A stretch of DNA of 64,000 nt from JABSOG01 sp041583135 (GTDB lineage Bacteria > Pseudomonadota > Gammaproteobacteria > Enterobacterales > Alteromonadaceae). Every line of letters begins with the position of its first letter. The first letter of the stretch is position 1. The translations under genes and the position numbers were made by a program. Below the pieces are notes generated by a model that made no database searches, was not told where the DNA came from, and worked only from the letters and a program-made list of their open reading frames with translations. Location of the stretch: assembly GCA_041583135.1 (NCBI GenBank), contig JBFHGJ010000006.1:1-64000 (forward strand), read 5' to 3'. Of this stretch, positions 1-11,546 are shown piece after piece.

Positions 1-3000
1 GCCACCGGCTTTCATGATGGCAACAATACCCACCACCATTTCTATCGAGCGCCGAGTGCAAATGCCCACCAAGGTATCCGGGCCGATATTTTTCTGTTCG
101 ACCAGATAATGTGCCAGTTGATTGGCTTTGACGTTTAGCGCTTCAAAGCTCAGTTGCTCACCTTCATATACCACCGCAATCGCTTGCGGATTGCGCGCAG
201 CTTCAACTTCAAACAGTTGATGCAGGCACAGCTCAAGTGGATAGTCTTTGATTACTTGCGCGCCCTGGTTCAACAACTGTTGGCGCTGCTCTTGATTTAG
301 CAATTCAACCGCCAATACCGGCGCTTGTGGGGTTTCAAGCAAGTTTTTCAGCAATTGCCCGAACGCTTCAGCCATACGGGTAATGGTTTGTGCTTCAAAC
401 AAGTCTATATTGTAATTCCATAGCAGTACCAACCCACCATCATGCTCGGTTACATTGAGAGTTAAATCATACTTGATGATATTTGCGCCATGGCCAGCGG
501 GTTTGAGTTCCAATCCCGGCATATCCAAGCGGCCCTGTTCATTGTTCTGTAACACCAGCATCACTTGGAACAGAGGGCTGTGACTGAGGCTGCGCTCAGG
601 TTGTAACAGTTCCACCAACTGTTCAAACGGCACTTGCTGATGAGCATAAGCGTCAAGCAGCATCCGCTTGCTTTGGTTCAACAGTTCACTGAAATCAGGC
701 GATTGTGACAAGTCACTGCGCAGTACCAAGGTATTGACAAAGAACCCAATCAGATCAGCCACCTCGGCCTGCTCACGGTTGGCGATGGGCGTGCCGACCA
801 CTATGTCCTTTTCATTGCTGTAGCGGGCAAGCAGCACAGAAAATGCCGCGTGCAATCCCATAAACAAAGTCGCGCCCTGTTGCCGACAAAGCTCTCGCAA
901 CTGGTTTGTTACTGGAACATCAACCCAGCTTTGGCAAGTTTGTCCGACAAACCTCGATTGTGCCGGTCTTGGCTTGTCCAACGGCACATTATGCACCACC
1001 GGCAAATCCGCCAATTGACCGCGCCAATAGTTCTGTTGCGCCTGCAACACGTCACCTTGTAACCAGTTGCGTTGCCAATGCGCATAGTCGGCGTATTGAA
1101 TGGTCAAAGGCGCCAGAGGGTTAGTCAGACCTTGACAAAAGGCACCATACAATCGGCTTAATTCGTTGACCAGTATCGACATAGACCAACCGTCAGATGC
1201 AATGTGGTGCATAGTCACCAGCAACACATGATTGTCTTCGCCTGTTTTGAACAGCACCGCTCGCAGCATGAGATCAGCGGACAAATCAAATGGCTTTGTA
1301 GCCTCAACGGCAATACATCCGGCCAATTCAGATTCAGCTGCCGAGCGCACCTCAAGCTCGAAGCGCTCTGGCGAACCTATCAGCTGGCACGGTTGGCCGT
1401 CGTCGCCTTCGACAAATGTCGTACGTAGGCTTTCGTGACGTGCGATCACTGCTCTGAATGCCTGAGTCAACGCCTCAATGTCTAGGTTGCCCAACAGCCT
1501 CAAGGCATTGGGCATGTTGTAATGGGCGCTGCCCCCATCGATCTTATCTAGCAACCACAGCCGTTGCTGGGCGTAGGACAATACCAGCGGTTCATCCCGG
1601 GAGATCTTGCTCACCTTGGGCACTTGTGGCGTACCGTCTGAGTCCAAACAAGTGCCAAGCACTAGAGCAAAATCGGCCAAAATCGGGTGCTGAAACAGTG
1701 TGCGTAGTGACATTTGTACAGCAAATTCGTTGTTGACTCTGGCTATCACTCGGGTTGCCAGCAAGGAATGGCCGCCAGATTCAAAGAAGTCGTCTTCCCT
1801 GCCAATACCGGCCCGCCCCAACACGCTCTGCCAGATCTCACACAATCGCTGTTCTGTCGATCCAATTGGCGCGACAAACGATTTGTCATCGACACTGAAT
1901 TCGGCCTCGGGCAATTGTTGCTTGTCCACTTTACCGTTGGCGGTCAACGGTATGGCATCAAGTACAACAAATGCCGATGGCATCATGTGCTCGGCCAACA
2001 TGGCTTTAAGGCCTTGGCGTAGCTGAGACACCGAAACGGTATCGTTATCCATAACCACATAGGCGACTATGGCGGCGCCGGTATCCAAGACATCACGCAC
2101 CACCACGCAAGCGTCTTTGACGTCGCTCAGCTGGATCAGCGCATGTTCAATTTCACCCAACTCGATCCTGAAGCCGCGAATTTTGTATTGATGGTCTTTG
2201 CGGCCGATAAACTCATAGTCGCCGTTAGCCAATTGCCGAGCCAAGTCGCCGGTTTTGTACAACTTGCTGCCCGGCAATAGATCTGGCCAAGGATTGGCCA
2301 CAAAGACATTGTCTGTCAATTGGGGTTGGTTCAAATAGCCTAGCGCCAGACCAGAACCGCCAAGATACAACTCTCCGACAACACCAACGGGTACTGGATT
2401 TAAGTAATTATCCAACACTACCGCGCTACGATTGGACAATGGCTGACCCAGTGCTATCTTGCTGGTCTTGAGGCTATAATCTTGTTCAAGGTGTTTGAAC
2501 AAACTAAAAGTGGTATTTTCCGTCGGGCCATAGACATGCAGCAATCGCTGTGGATTGCTGTGCAGTGCAATCTCACGCACCAGTGCCGCGTTACAGTCTT
2601 CACCACCAAACAATAGATTTTGTATCCCGGCAAAAGTGGCGGGATGCTCTGCGGCAATCAAATGCAGCAAAGCGGTAGTGCAAAACAGGGTGTTGATACC
2701 ACCGGCCTCCAGTTGCTGTTGCAACAATGGCGGATGGATCAGGCTTTGCTTGTCGATATGCACCAGCTGGCCGCCAGCGAGCAAACTGCCCCACAATTCA
2801 AATACCATGGCATCGAAGGACATATTGGATACCTGGGCCATCACGGTATCTGGCCCCAGCGCCAACAGGTTGCTGTTTTTGACCAAAGAGATCACGCCGC
2901 GATGAGGTACCACAACCCCTTTAGGCTTGCCAGTCGAGCCAGAGGTATAAATCACATAGGCAGGCTGTTGGGCAGACATCCGCGCCCGGTCGATATGCAA

Positions 3001-6000
3001 TGGCGTCTTGCCTGTCACATGCGCCAATGTCTCAGACTCATCAAGGCATACCGCCAAAGCAGGTGCCACAATTTGCTTTTCGACCCAACACTGATGAGTA
3101 AACACCGTACTGAGTCCGGTATCGTCAATCATATACGCCAATCGGGCGACAGGATAATCAGGGTCTAATGGCACATAGGCGCCACCAGCTTTAATGATGG
3201 CCAAAATTGCTACCACCATGTCTACGGAGCGCGTCATGCAAAGCCCGACTAAATCACTTGGGCGCACTTTACGCTCGTCTACCAAGTAACGCGCCAGACG
3301 ACCGGCTTGCTCGTCCAGCATTTGATAAGACATCGTACTTTGACCAAATACCAAGGCGATTTTGTCCGGGTACGCTATCGCTTGCGCTTCAAACAGTTCA
3401 CCAATGGTGCAGTGCTTCGGATACTCTGCCAAGGTGTTGTTGCACAAGGTCAACAAACGTGAAGATTCGTCCGCACCTGCCATATCGACTGCCAGTACAT
3501 TGCTTGTCGGCGCTGCCAACATAGCTTGGCACAGCTGATTGAAATACACCGCCAGCTGTTCAATGCTTTGCGGGGCAAACAAGTCGGTGTTGTATTGCCA
3601 GTTAAGTACCAGCCCTTTAGTAGTGCTGGCGATGTTTAGGGTCAGGTCATATTTGGCCACCACTGTATCTTGGGACATCGCCTCAATAGCTACGCCGGGC
3701 AAAGCCAAATCGCCCTGCTCATTGCTTTGCATCACCAGCATGATTTGAAACAGCGGTGTGTATCCCAAGTTTCGTTCGGGGCTTAACTGTTCAACTATCT
3801 GCTCAAACGGCACCTGCTGATGGACATAGCCGTCTATCAAGGTCTGTTTGCTTTGCAACAGAACATCGACAAAGCTTGGTTCCTCAGACAAATCGCTGCG
3901 CAGCACCAAAGTATTGACGAAAAAGCCGATAAGTGGCGCTACCTGGGCTTGTTCGCGATTGGCAACTGGCGTACCTACAACAATATCGGTTTCATTACTG
4001 AAGCGGGCCAACAAACAAGCAAATACACCGTGCAACCCCATAAACAAGGTCGCATCATGTTGGTCGCACAAGGATTTGAGCTTTGCCGTCAACTCAAGGT
4101 CAAGCACGCTTAGGTGACTGGCTCCGTTAAAGGTTTGTATTGCAGGGCGCTTAAAGTCTAAAGGCAACTGATGCACTTGAGGCAATTGCGCAAGTTTGTC
4201 TGTCCAGTAATTCATTTGCCCGGCCAGCACGTCCCCTTGCAGCCAGTTGCGCTGCCAATGCGCATAGTCTTTGTATTGTATATCCAGCGGCGGCAGTGGG
4301 TTGGCTTGAGCATGGACAAATGCCCGATACAAACGGCTCAATTCTTCCACCAGTATCGACATTGACCAACCATCGGCAGCAATATGATGCAGGTTGACCA
4401 GCAATATATGGCACTGCTCACCAATAGCCACAAGGTCCGCCCTGATCATAAAGTCCTTTGACAAATCAAATGCGCAAGTGGCAAGGTCCCGCAAAAACTC
4501 GCGCAATTGCACCTCATTGTCGTTGCCATGCAAATGAGTGAAGTCACTGTGGGCCAAGGCAAAACGCTCGGCACTTTGCAGTGTCTGATGTGCTTGTCCG
4601 TTGTCATCTTCCACAAAGCAGGTGCGCAGCACTTGATGGCGCTCAACAATACTGACAAAGGCCAGTTCCAATGCCGCAATATCCAGTGAACCGCTTAGCT
4701 TGAGGGCAAAAGGCATGTTGTAGTGACTACTGTCACCATCAATCTGACTTAAAAGCCATAATCTTTGCTGACCATAAGACAATGGTAGCGTACCATCATC
4801 CACCGAAACGATTGTGGTTGCCTCGCTGGCCTGCCCTTGTTCATCTATCAGCAGCGCAAGCGCTTCAAGCTCGGGGTTGGCAAACAGGGATTTGAGCGGC
4901 AAGAGCACACCAAACGCTTGCTCTACAGCGCTGGCCAACCGGGTTACCAGCAGAGAGTGACCACCCAAAGCAAAGAAATTGTCGGTTCTGCCGATTTGAC
5001 CAACGCTTAGCAATGACTGCCATATTTCAGCCAGTTTGTGCTGCGTCGCTGTGACCAATGGCACATGTTCACCCGCCTCAGACCAATGCGGCTGAGGTAG
5101 CGCTTTGCTGTCAACTTTGCCATTATTGGTCAATGGAATTTCGTCCATCGCCACAAAGGACTGAGGTATCATGTAACTGGCCAAGCGTCCCGACAGATGT
5201 TGGCGCAGCTCTAGCTCATTGATATTCTGGCCATCTTCAGCCACAACCCAGGCTGCCAAGCGTTTGTCGCCCACACCGGCATCCACCGCCAACACAACGG
5301 CAGACTTAACGGTATGGTGGCTTAACAAGCATTGCTCAATTTCGCCGGGTTCGATTCTAAAACCGCGAATTTTTACTTGCTGATCGGCCCTACCGACATA
5401 TTCCAGATCACCATCTGCCACAGCGCGCACCAAATCGCCGGTTCGATACAAAGTCGGCACACTATCCGGGTCGTTTTTGTCATGCCAAGGATTATCGATA
5501 AAAGCATTAGCCGTCAAGTCAGGACGGTTTACATATCCCCGAGCCAAACCATGACCACCGATATACAACTCACCGACAACACCCGCCGGCACTGGCGCCA
5601 TATGACGATTTAGAACCACGGCGACCGAACCGGGAATAACCCGGCCCAATGATATCTTACGGCTTTTACTCAAATAGTCGGCATCCACCGACTTGTAGAG
5701 GCACAATACCGTCGCTTCACTGGGTCCGTAAGCATTAAACAACCGCTTAGGCTGACTGTGTTCGACAATTTTTCCCACCAGAGTGTGGGAGCAATCTTCA
5801 CCACCAAAATAAACGGTATCGACTCCGGCTAGGGCTGCCGGGTTTTGCGCAGCCAGCATGTGCAACAGTGCCGTGGTAACCAAAATGGTGTTGATTCCAT
5901 GGCGCTCGAGAGCATGTTGCAGTTGATTGGCGTCGATCAGCGTTTGTTTGTCGATATAAATGAGGCTGCCACCATTGAAAAGTGCACTCCACAACTCGAA

Positions 6001-9000
6001 CACCATCGCATCAAAGCCGCTGTTAGAGACCTGTGCCACCACACAGTGACGGTCTAGCGCCGCATAATCAGCCCCTTTGACCAGATTGACCACGCTTCGG
6101 TGCTCAATCATCACCCCTTTAGGGTTGCCGGTGGAGCCTGAGGTATAAATCACGTAGGCCAACTGCTGAGGTCCGCACAGAGCCTCATCGTCAGTCAGGT
6201 TGCTATCGCAGCCTATTTCAACTTCAGCCTTGACTGAGGGATCATCCAGACATACCAGCTGAATATCACCGCCAATGGTTTCGTTGACAGTTCCACTGTG
6301 ACCAATAACCGTTTGTAATCGGGCATCTTCAACCATGTAGCGCAAGCGTGCACCGGGTAATTGTGGATCCAGCGGTAGGTAGCCACCACCGGCTTTCAAG
6401 ATGGCCAAAATAGCGATAACCATATCAGCGCAGCGTTCCATCAACACACCCGCCGGTCGGTCGGCGGCAACGGCATTGTGTGCCACCAACCAGCGTGCCA
6501 ACCGGTTGGCCTGCGCATTCAACTCGGCATAAGTAAGGCGGTTTTGAGCAAATTCAATAGCCAAATCATCTGGGCGTTTAGCCGCATGACTTTCGACGAC
6601 CCGGTGCAGGCATACATCGATGCCCTTGCCTAGGTTTTGTGCCATCGATGTTGACATTTGGCGATATTCGGCGGCGGGTAATATGTTCAAGCCCTTTACC
6701 GTTTGCGCACTTGATTGTTCTACCGCTTCCACCAAGCTTGTCAGCGCCTGTTCCATATAAGCCGCAATTCGCTGTGGTGCTACAGCAGATGACGATTGCA
6801 CGTCCAGCCCGAAACCACTGCCGTAATCATCCACCGATAAGTTAAGCGGATAACTCGAACGTTCTTCGGCACTGACATACTCAATGGCATCATCACCACT
6901 TTGACCGCTGACTTCAATACCGGCTGAATGACGGTAGTTGAGTAAAGCACTGAACAAAGGTGAATCACCGGGCAAGTTAGCGCAAGATTGCGCCAACTGC
7001 AAAGAAGTTTGTTCATAAGGCAATAAACCCAGCAAAGCCTGATGAACTTGCTCAATCAAAGTTTTGGCATTGCTATCGGCCAGCTTGATCCGCAGCGGTA
7101 AGGTATTGATAAAAACGCCCAGCATGGACCCTGCGCCATGGGTCCCCTGCAAACGACCGGATACCACAGTACCAAACACCACATCATCCCTATCACTACC
7201 GGCGCCGACGACCATCGCCCATGCAGCGTGGAACCAAGCCGCAGGTGTCATATTCATGGTTTTTGCCAGTGCTCGTAACCTTTTGCCAAGGCCGTCAGAA
7301 ATGGTGGTTTTTGCGGTGATTGTTGTACTGCCGTCACCGCGAACATCCTGCAACTCAAATGGCAAGGTTGGCTCATTCACATCCGCCAGCATCGCAGCAA
7401 AATATGCCTGAGCGTCATGATCTTCAGACAGTTGCCTGCTATGGGCAATAAACTCGCGATAAGGCACCGCATCAGGCAGCGAACCACTGCGACCTTGCAA
7501 GTAATGGCTCAACTCCCGTTGAATGATTTCAAGTCCCACATGGTCGGAAATAATGTGATGGATTTGCAGTAACAGATATCGCTCATCACTATCGGGTATC
7601 ACCAGCAACTTGCTGCGCAGCAGCGGCGCCTCTGTCAAATCCATGTGTTGGTTTTGTGGCTTAGCCAAATCCTGCATATAGGCCAGCGCCGTTTGTCCCG
7701 GTGCAGGCTGTTCAAGCAACGTAGGTTCGACACAGACTTGTCTAAGTACAACCTGCAGGTCATTGACGATGGCCGTTCGCAGCACATCGTGACGTTTACT
7801 GACCTGTGCCAAGGCTAAGAAAAAGCGTTCAACCGCCTTATCACCAGTCATCTTGAGCAAAATCGGGGTGATGTAAGGGTCGGCATCCTCATTGATGCGG
7901 TGATGAAATAAGATCCCCTGCTGCAAAGGCCCCAAGGGATATATATCCTGAATGTTGGCGGCCCCTGCGGGCACTTGAGCCACCACTGAGTCGATTTCTC
8001 CTTGGCTTAAATCCGCCAGTGTCAACATCTCAGGCGTTATCCGATCACACTTGGCTGGAATAAGGTTATCAGGAGCTTTGAAAGCGGCCTGTTGCTCGCC
8101 TGCCGATCCGATTACTTCAAGCAACCGCGCCGGTGACTGACCGTCAAACAGCTGGGCAATGGTGACATTGACCCCGGCTTTTTGCAGTTTGGCGATAACC
8201 TGTATCATCAGCAAGCTGTGACCGCCAAGGGCAAAGAAGTTGTCGTTCATACCGACCCGTTCCACCCCAAGCACCGCTTGCCAGATTTCACACAAAAGCT
8301 CGGCAAGCGCGCCTTCAGGTGCTACATAAGCATTGTGTTGACCACTCAAGTCCGGGTCTGGCAACGCTTTACGGTCGATTTTGCCGTTGCTGGTTCTCGG
8401 CAAAGCATCCAGAGAGACAAACACATATGGCACCATGTATTCAGGCAGGAATTGCCCGGCGTAGCGCGGTAATACCTCATTGAGGCGCTCAACGGCATAG
8501 CCATCATTCAACACCACATAAGCTATCAGCTGTTTGTCGCCCGATGGCATGGCTTTGACGTTGACAACCACAGCGTTGACCGCATCATGCGCCGCTACGA
8601 CCTGCTCGATTTCGCCCAGCTCAATCCTAAATCCGCGAATTTTGGTTTGCTGGTCGATACGACCCATATAGACCAATCGGGCCGAGTCGGGCTCGCCATC
8701 CATGTGCCACTGAACTAGGTCGCCAGTGGCATACAGGCGTTGGCAACTTGCCGGGTCTTGTTGGTCATAAAAAGGATTGTCGATAAATTGTCTGGTCGTC
8801 AACTCTGGCTGGTTCAGATAGCCTTTGGCAAGCCCTGCACCACCGATATACAGTTGGCCACTCACGCCCAAGGGACAAAGATTGAGATCATCGTCCAGCA
8901 CCAGCAACCGGACATTATCGACTGCCCTGCCGATATTGGCGTTGCCCGGCACTATCTCACACCAGCAGCTGTTGACGGTGCACTCGGTCGGACCGTATAC

Positions 9001-11544
9001 GTTGAATGCCTTAGTTTGGTGATCCTGAGACCAGTCACAAAGCCGTTTCCACAGGCGGTCATCGATGGCATCACCACCGATAATTAAGTTCGGCAGTTGT
9101 CCGCCAAGCCCGGCATCAAGCCAGGTTTGCACCATCAAAGGGGTGCAATCGAGCACCGCCAGTTTGTCCAACATCGACACCAGCTTGGCAGGATCACGTT
9201 TTTGTTCATCGTTGATGATGGCAAGCGGGCGCCCCAAGGCCAGTTGGGTTAAACCTTGAATAGAAGCATCAAATGCACTCGACGCAAACCAGCCCCAAGC
9301 GCCAGCGGTTTGACTCCAGTCCCATTGGTTCATGGCAAAGCCGAGATTGACTACGCTTTCATGAGCTATCATCACGCCTTTAGGGCGTCCGGTGGAACCT
9401 GAGGTATAGATGACATAGGCCAGATGGCTGCTGGTTAGACCAAGCTCACCGACATTTGGGTTGGCATCACTTTGCAGACTGATTTGCTCAGCCAATTGCG
9501 CGCCATCAAGACACAACTGTGGTATCTTGCCAAGTGCCAAGGCCGCTGATGTCACTGCATCAGTCAGCAGGCAGTCCATCGACGTATCTTCTATCATCCA
9601 AGCGAGGCGCTCTGATGGATACTCAGGATCCATTGGCACGTATGCGCCGCCGGCCTTGTGTACAGCCAAAATTGCAGTAACCAGCAATGGTGTACGGGTC
9701 ATACAGATACCAATCAAGGTATTGGGCTTAATGGCTCTTTGACTGATCAACAGGTTGGCCAGTTGATTGGCTTTGCGGTTCAACTCGCCATAGCTCAGGC
9801 TGACTTGTTCGCCATCAGTCTGCTCAAACCAGATTGCAGTTTCATCGGCTGCAACTGCTACATGGGCTTCAAACAACTGATGCAAGCACAACCCTTGGCG
9901 ATATTCTGCCGTAGCATTGTTGAGTGACTTTAATTGCAAAGCCTGCTCTTGCTGAGATAACAAAGGTAGAGAAGCAATTCTAGCGGTATCAATCTCACCA
10001 CGGTTGGCCAATACTGACATTTGCTCGAGCATACGGCAAAGGTGTTCATTGAAACGCTCGATGCTGTTCTGGTCGAACAACGCCTTGTCAAAAGTCCAGT
10101 CAAGCTGAATACCCGATTGATTGAAGTTGACATTGATATCCAAATCGAACTTTGCGGTTAGACCATCGGCTTTGATGGGAATAAAGTCTGCCGTTTGGCC
10201 AGAGGCGCTTGGCGATTGGGCTACACCACTTGAAAGCATAATTTGAAACAGCGGCGCAAAACTGGCGTCTCTGCTGCTACCCAAGCGCTCGACCAATTGT
10301 TCGAACGGTACGTCTTGATTGGTTTGGGCAGCCAGATTCACCTCACGCACGTGGGTAAAATAGTCCTTGAGCCGGGTATGTCGGGTATTTACCCGCAACA
10401 CTAAGACATTGACGAAGAACCCTATCATGGCTTCGAGCTGACTATCAGCCCGGTTGGCCACCGCAGTCCCTATGACGATATCACCATCGCTGTCGCCTTG
10501 ATGATGACTGTGACGAGCCAGCACTTGGGCCAACGCCCCATGGAACAGCATAAATGGGGTGAGTTGCCATCGCTTGGCCAAAGCCTGCAAGGACGTTGCA
10601 GTATCAGCGGATAAAGAGGCGGACACCCTGCCCCCTTGATGACGCTGCACCTTAGGGCGTGGCCTGTCTAATGCCACACTGTGCACCGGCGGCAGATCTT
10701 GTAGCTGTTGCTGCCAGTATTGCAGCTGCTTGTCCAATACCTCGCCTTCAAGCCACTGTCGTTGCCACACGGCATAATCGCAATATTGATAAGACAACGG
10801 CGCCAAGCCATGGTGTTGGCCGCTGATGGCAGCTTGATAAAGCGCCATGAATTCCCGGGTCAGAATATTCATCGACCAGCCGTCTCCGGCGATATGATGC
10901 ATATTGAACAACAAGACACCAGAGCCGCATGAACTGTTGAGGGCCTTAGGCGCTTCAAGTTGGACAAAGGCTACTTTGATCATTAGATCTTCGGCGAGGT
11001 TGAAATCCAAATGCCGATGTTGCGCCATCAAACGGGTCAATTGTTGTTGACGCAGCTCGGCTGCCAGTGCGGACAAATCTTCAAACTGTAATCTAAACTG
11101 CCAATCGGTTTTGACCTGTTGTACTACGCTATCATCCACTCGGGCATAGACGGTACGCAGTATCTCATGACGACGCACCACTTCGTTCAGCGCCTGTTCG
11201 GCCGCATCAACATCGAGGCCGTTTTTGACGTCGAAAGCCATGGGCATGTTATATTGGCGGCTTTCGCCTTGCAGTTCATCGATAAACCATAGCCGCTGCT
11301 GGGCAAACGAGGCAGGAGCGGTGGTCTGTTTGAGCCGTAGCAGAGGCGGTTTGTCAGACTTTTGCCCTGTCTTTTGTGTCTGGCTGGTCAAATACTCAAT
11401 GATCTGGCTTTTGTACTGCTTGATCTGCAACTTGTGCTCAGTGCTAATGCCACCTTTAAGCGCTCTGGCTTTAAGTTTCCCCTGCTCAACGTACAGCTCT
11501 ATACCCTGGCGTGCAAGCCGGGCCAACATGTCCACAATCAACAT
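1..11544 (-). CDS. Giant NRPS, system II third subunit, at least 4 modules; 3' end outside window
   Basis: Continuation of the system II peptide assembly line. The frame is open from ATG at 11544 to the window edge (3848 codons seen). It starts 2 nt after the stop of the upstream NRPS gene (TAA-AG-ATG) with no strong RBS of its own, so translational coupling is likely. Domains, approximate residues: TubC-like docking domain 1-55; C (HHIAGDGWS ~214); A1 (~500-1000); PCP (GGHSLL ~1110); dual C/E (extra N-terminal FHH ~1213, HHIISDH ~1330); A2; PCP (~2198); C (HHIAADGWS ~2386); A3; PCP (~3259); C (HHIASDGWS ~3445); A4 from ~3772, truncated before its A3 motif. Codes read by alignment to GrsA: A1 DAQDIGVVNK (Gln-type), A2 DAFLYGAVLK (nearest to Leu codes, tentative), A3 DAFFLGVTFK (Ile/Val-type). 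The C/E domain after A1 predicts D-Gln. A4 cannot be assigned. Confidence 0.95.
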   Translation of the reverse strand, partial: MLIVDMLARLARQGIELYVEQGKLKARALKGGISTEHKLQIKQYKSQIIEYLTSQTQKTGQKSDKPPLLRLKQTTAPASFAQQRLWFIDELQGESRQYNMPMAFDVKNGLDVDAAEQALNEVVRRHEILRTVYARVDDSVVQQVKTDWQFRLQFEDLSALAAELRQQQLTRLMAQHRHLDFNLAEDLMIKVAFVQLEAPKALNSSCGSGVLLFNMHHIAGDGWSMNILTREFMALYQAAISGQHHGLAPLSYQYCDYAVWQRQWLEGEVLDKQLQYWQQQLQDLPPVHSVALDRPRPKVQRHQGGRVSASLSADTATSLQALAKRWQLTPFMLFHGALAQVLARHSHHQGDSDGDIVIGTAVANRADSQLEAMIGFFVNVLVLRVNTRHTRLKDYFTHVREVNLAAQTNQDVPFEQLVERLGSSRDASFAPLFQIMLSSGVAQSPSASGQTADFIPIKADGLTAKFDLDINVNFNQSGIQLDWTFDKALFDQNSIERFNEHLCRMLEQMSVLANRGEIDTARIASLPLLSQQEQALQLKSLNNATAEYRQGLCLHQLFEAHVAVAADETAIWFEQTDGEQVSLSYGELNRKANQLANLLISQRAIKPNTLIGICMTRTPLLVTAILAVHKAGGAYVPMDPEYPSERLAWMIEDTSMDCLLTDAVTSAALALGKIPQLCLDGAQLAEQISLQSDANPNVGELGLTSSHLAYVIYTSGSTGRPKGVMIAHESVVNLGFAMNQWDWSQTAGAWGWFASSAFDASIQGLTQLALGRPLAIINDEQKRDPAKLVSMLDKLAVLDCTPLMVQTWLDAGLGGQLPNLIIGGDAIDDRLWKRLCDWSQDHQTKAFNVYGPTECTVNSCWCEIVPGNANIGRAVDNVRLLVLDDDLNLCPLGVSGQLYIGGAGLAKGYLNQPELTTRQFIDNPFYDQQDPASCQRLYATGDLVQWHMDGEPDSARLVYMGRIDQQTKIRGFRIELGEIEQVVAAHDAVNAVVVNVKAMPSGDKQLIAYVVLNDGYAVERLNEVLPRYAGQFLPEYMVPYVFVSLDALPRTSNGKIDRKALPDPDLSGQHNAYVAPEGALAELLCEIWQAVLGVERVGMNDNFFALGGHSLLMIQVIAKLQKAGVNVTIAQLFDGQSPARLLEVIGSAGEQQAAFKAPDNLIPAKCDRITPEMLTLADLSQGEIDSVVAQVPAGAANIQDIYPLGPLQQGILFHHRINEDADPYITPILLKMTGDKAVERFFLALAQVSKRHDVLRTAIVNDLQVVLRQVCVEPTLLEQPAPGQTALAYMQDLAKPQNQHMDLTEAPLLRSKLLVIPDSDERYLLLQIHHIISDHVGLEIIQRELSHYLQGRSGSLPDAVPYREFIAHSRQLSEDHDAQAYFAAMLADVNEPTLPFELQDVRGDGSTTITAKTTISDGLGKRLRALAKTMNMTPAAWFHAAWAMVVGAGSDRDDVVFGTVVSGRLQGTHGAGSMLGVFINTLPLRIKLADSNAKTLIEQVHQALLGLLPYEQTSLQLAQSCANLPGDSPLFSALLNYRHSAGIEVSGQSGDDAIEYVSAEERSSYPLNLSVDDYGSGFGLDVQSSSAVAPQRIAAYMEQALTSLVEAVEQSSAQTVKGLNILPAAEYRQMSTSMAQNLGKGIDVCLHRVVESHAAKRPDDLAIEFAQNRLTYAELNAQANRLARWLVAHNAVAADRPAGVLMERCADMVIAILAILKAGGGYLPLDPQLPGARLRYMVEDARLQTVIGHSGTVNETIGGDIQLVCLDDPSVKAEVEIGCDSNLTDDEALCGPQQLAYVIYTSGSTGNPKGVMIEHRSVVNLVKGADYAALDRHCVVAQVSNSGFDAMVFELWSALFNGGSLIYIDKQTLIDANQLQHALERHGINTILVTTALLHMLAAQNPAALAGVDTVYFGGEDCSHTLVGKIVEHSQPKRLFNAYGPSEATVLCLYKSVDADYLSKSRKISLGRVIPGSVAVVLNRHMAPVPAGVVGELYIGGHGLARGYVNRPDLTANAFIDNPWHDKNDPDSVPTLYRTGDLVRAVADGDLEYVGRADQQVKIRGFRIEPGEIEQCLLSHHTVKSAVVLAVDAGVGDKRLAAWVVAEDGQNINELELRQHLSGRLASYMIPQSFVAMDEIPLTNNGKVDSKALPQPHWSEAGEHVPLVTATQHKLAEIWQSLLSVGQIGRTDNFFALGGHSLLVTRLASAVEQAFGVLLPLKSLFANPELEALALLIDEQGQASEATTIVSVDDGTLPLSYGQQRLWLLSQIDGDSSHYNMPFALKLSGSLDIAALELAFVSIVERHQVLRTCFVEDDNGQAHQTLQSAERFALAHSDFTHLHGNDNEVQLREFLRDLATCAFDLSKDFMIRADLVAIGEQCHILLVNLHHIAADGWSMSILVEELSRLYRAFVHAQANPLPPLDIQYKDYAHWQRNWLQGDVLAGQMNYWTDKLAQLPQVHQLPLDFKRPAIQTFNGASHLSVLDLELTAKLKSLCDQHDATLFMGLHGVFACLLARFSNETDIVVGTPVANREQAQVAPLIGFFVNTLVLRSDLSEEPSFVDVLLQSKQTLIDGYVHQQVPFEQIVEQLSPERNLGYTPLFQIMLVMQSNEQGDLALPGVAIEAMSQDTVVAKYDLTLNIASTTKGLVLNWQYNTDLFAPQSIEQLAVYFNQLCQAMLAAPTSNVLAVDMAGADESSRLLTLCNNTLAEYPKHCTIGELFEAQAIAYPDKIALVFGQSTMSYQMLDEQAGRLARYLVDERKVRPSDLVGLCMTRSVDMVVAILAIIKAGGAYVPLDPDYPVARLAYMIDDTGLSTVFTHQCWVEKQIVAPALAVCLDESETLAHVTGKTPLHIDRARMSAQQPAYVIYTSGSTGKPKGVVVPHRGVISLVKNSNLLALGPDTVMAQVSNMSFDAMVFELWGSLLAGGQLVHIDKQSLIHPPLLQQQLEAGGINTLFCTTALLHLIAAEHPATFAGIQNLLFGGEDCNAALVREIALHSNPQRLLHVYGPTENTTFSLFKHLEQDYSLKTSKIALGQPLSNRSAVVLDNYLNPVPVGVVGELYLGGSGLALGYLNQPQLTDNVFVANPWPDLLPGSKLYKTGDLARQLANGDYEFIGRKDHQYKIRGFRIELGEIEHALIQLSDVKDACVVVRDVLDTGAAIVAYVVMDNDTVSVSQLRQGLKAMLAEHMMPSAFVVLDAIPLTANGKVDKQQLPEAEFSVDDKSFVAPIGSTEQRLCEIWQSVLGRAGIGREDDFFESGGHSLLATRVIARVNNEFAVQMSLRTLFQHPILADFALVLGTCLDSDGTPQVPKVSKISRDEPLVLSYAQQRLWLLDKIDGGSAHYNMPNALRLLGNLDIEALTQAFRAVIARHESLRTTFVEGDDGQPCQLIGSPERFELEVRSAAESELAGCIAVEATKPFDLSADLMLRAVLFKTGEDNHVLLVTMHHIASDGWSMSILVNELSRLYGAFCQGLTNPLAPLTIQYADYAHWQRNWLQGDVLQAQQNYWRGQLADLPVVHNVPLDKPRPAQSRFVGQTCQSWVDVPVTNQLRELCRQQGATLFMGLHAAFSVLLARYSNEKDIVVGTPIANREQAEVADLIGFFVNTLVLRSDLSQSPDFSELLNQSKRMLLDAYAHQQVPFEQLVELLQPERSLSHSPLFQVMLVLQNNEQGRLDMPGLELKPAGHGANIIKYDLTLNVTEHDGGLVLLWNYNIDLFEAQTITRMAEAFGQLLKNLLETPQAPVLAVELLNQEQRQQLLNQGAQVIKDYPLELCLHQLFEVEAARNPQAIAVVYEGEQLSFEALNVKANQLAHYLVEQKNIGPDTLVGICTRRSIEMVVGIVAIMKAGG

Positions 11545-11546
11545 CT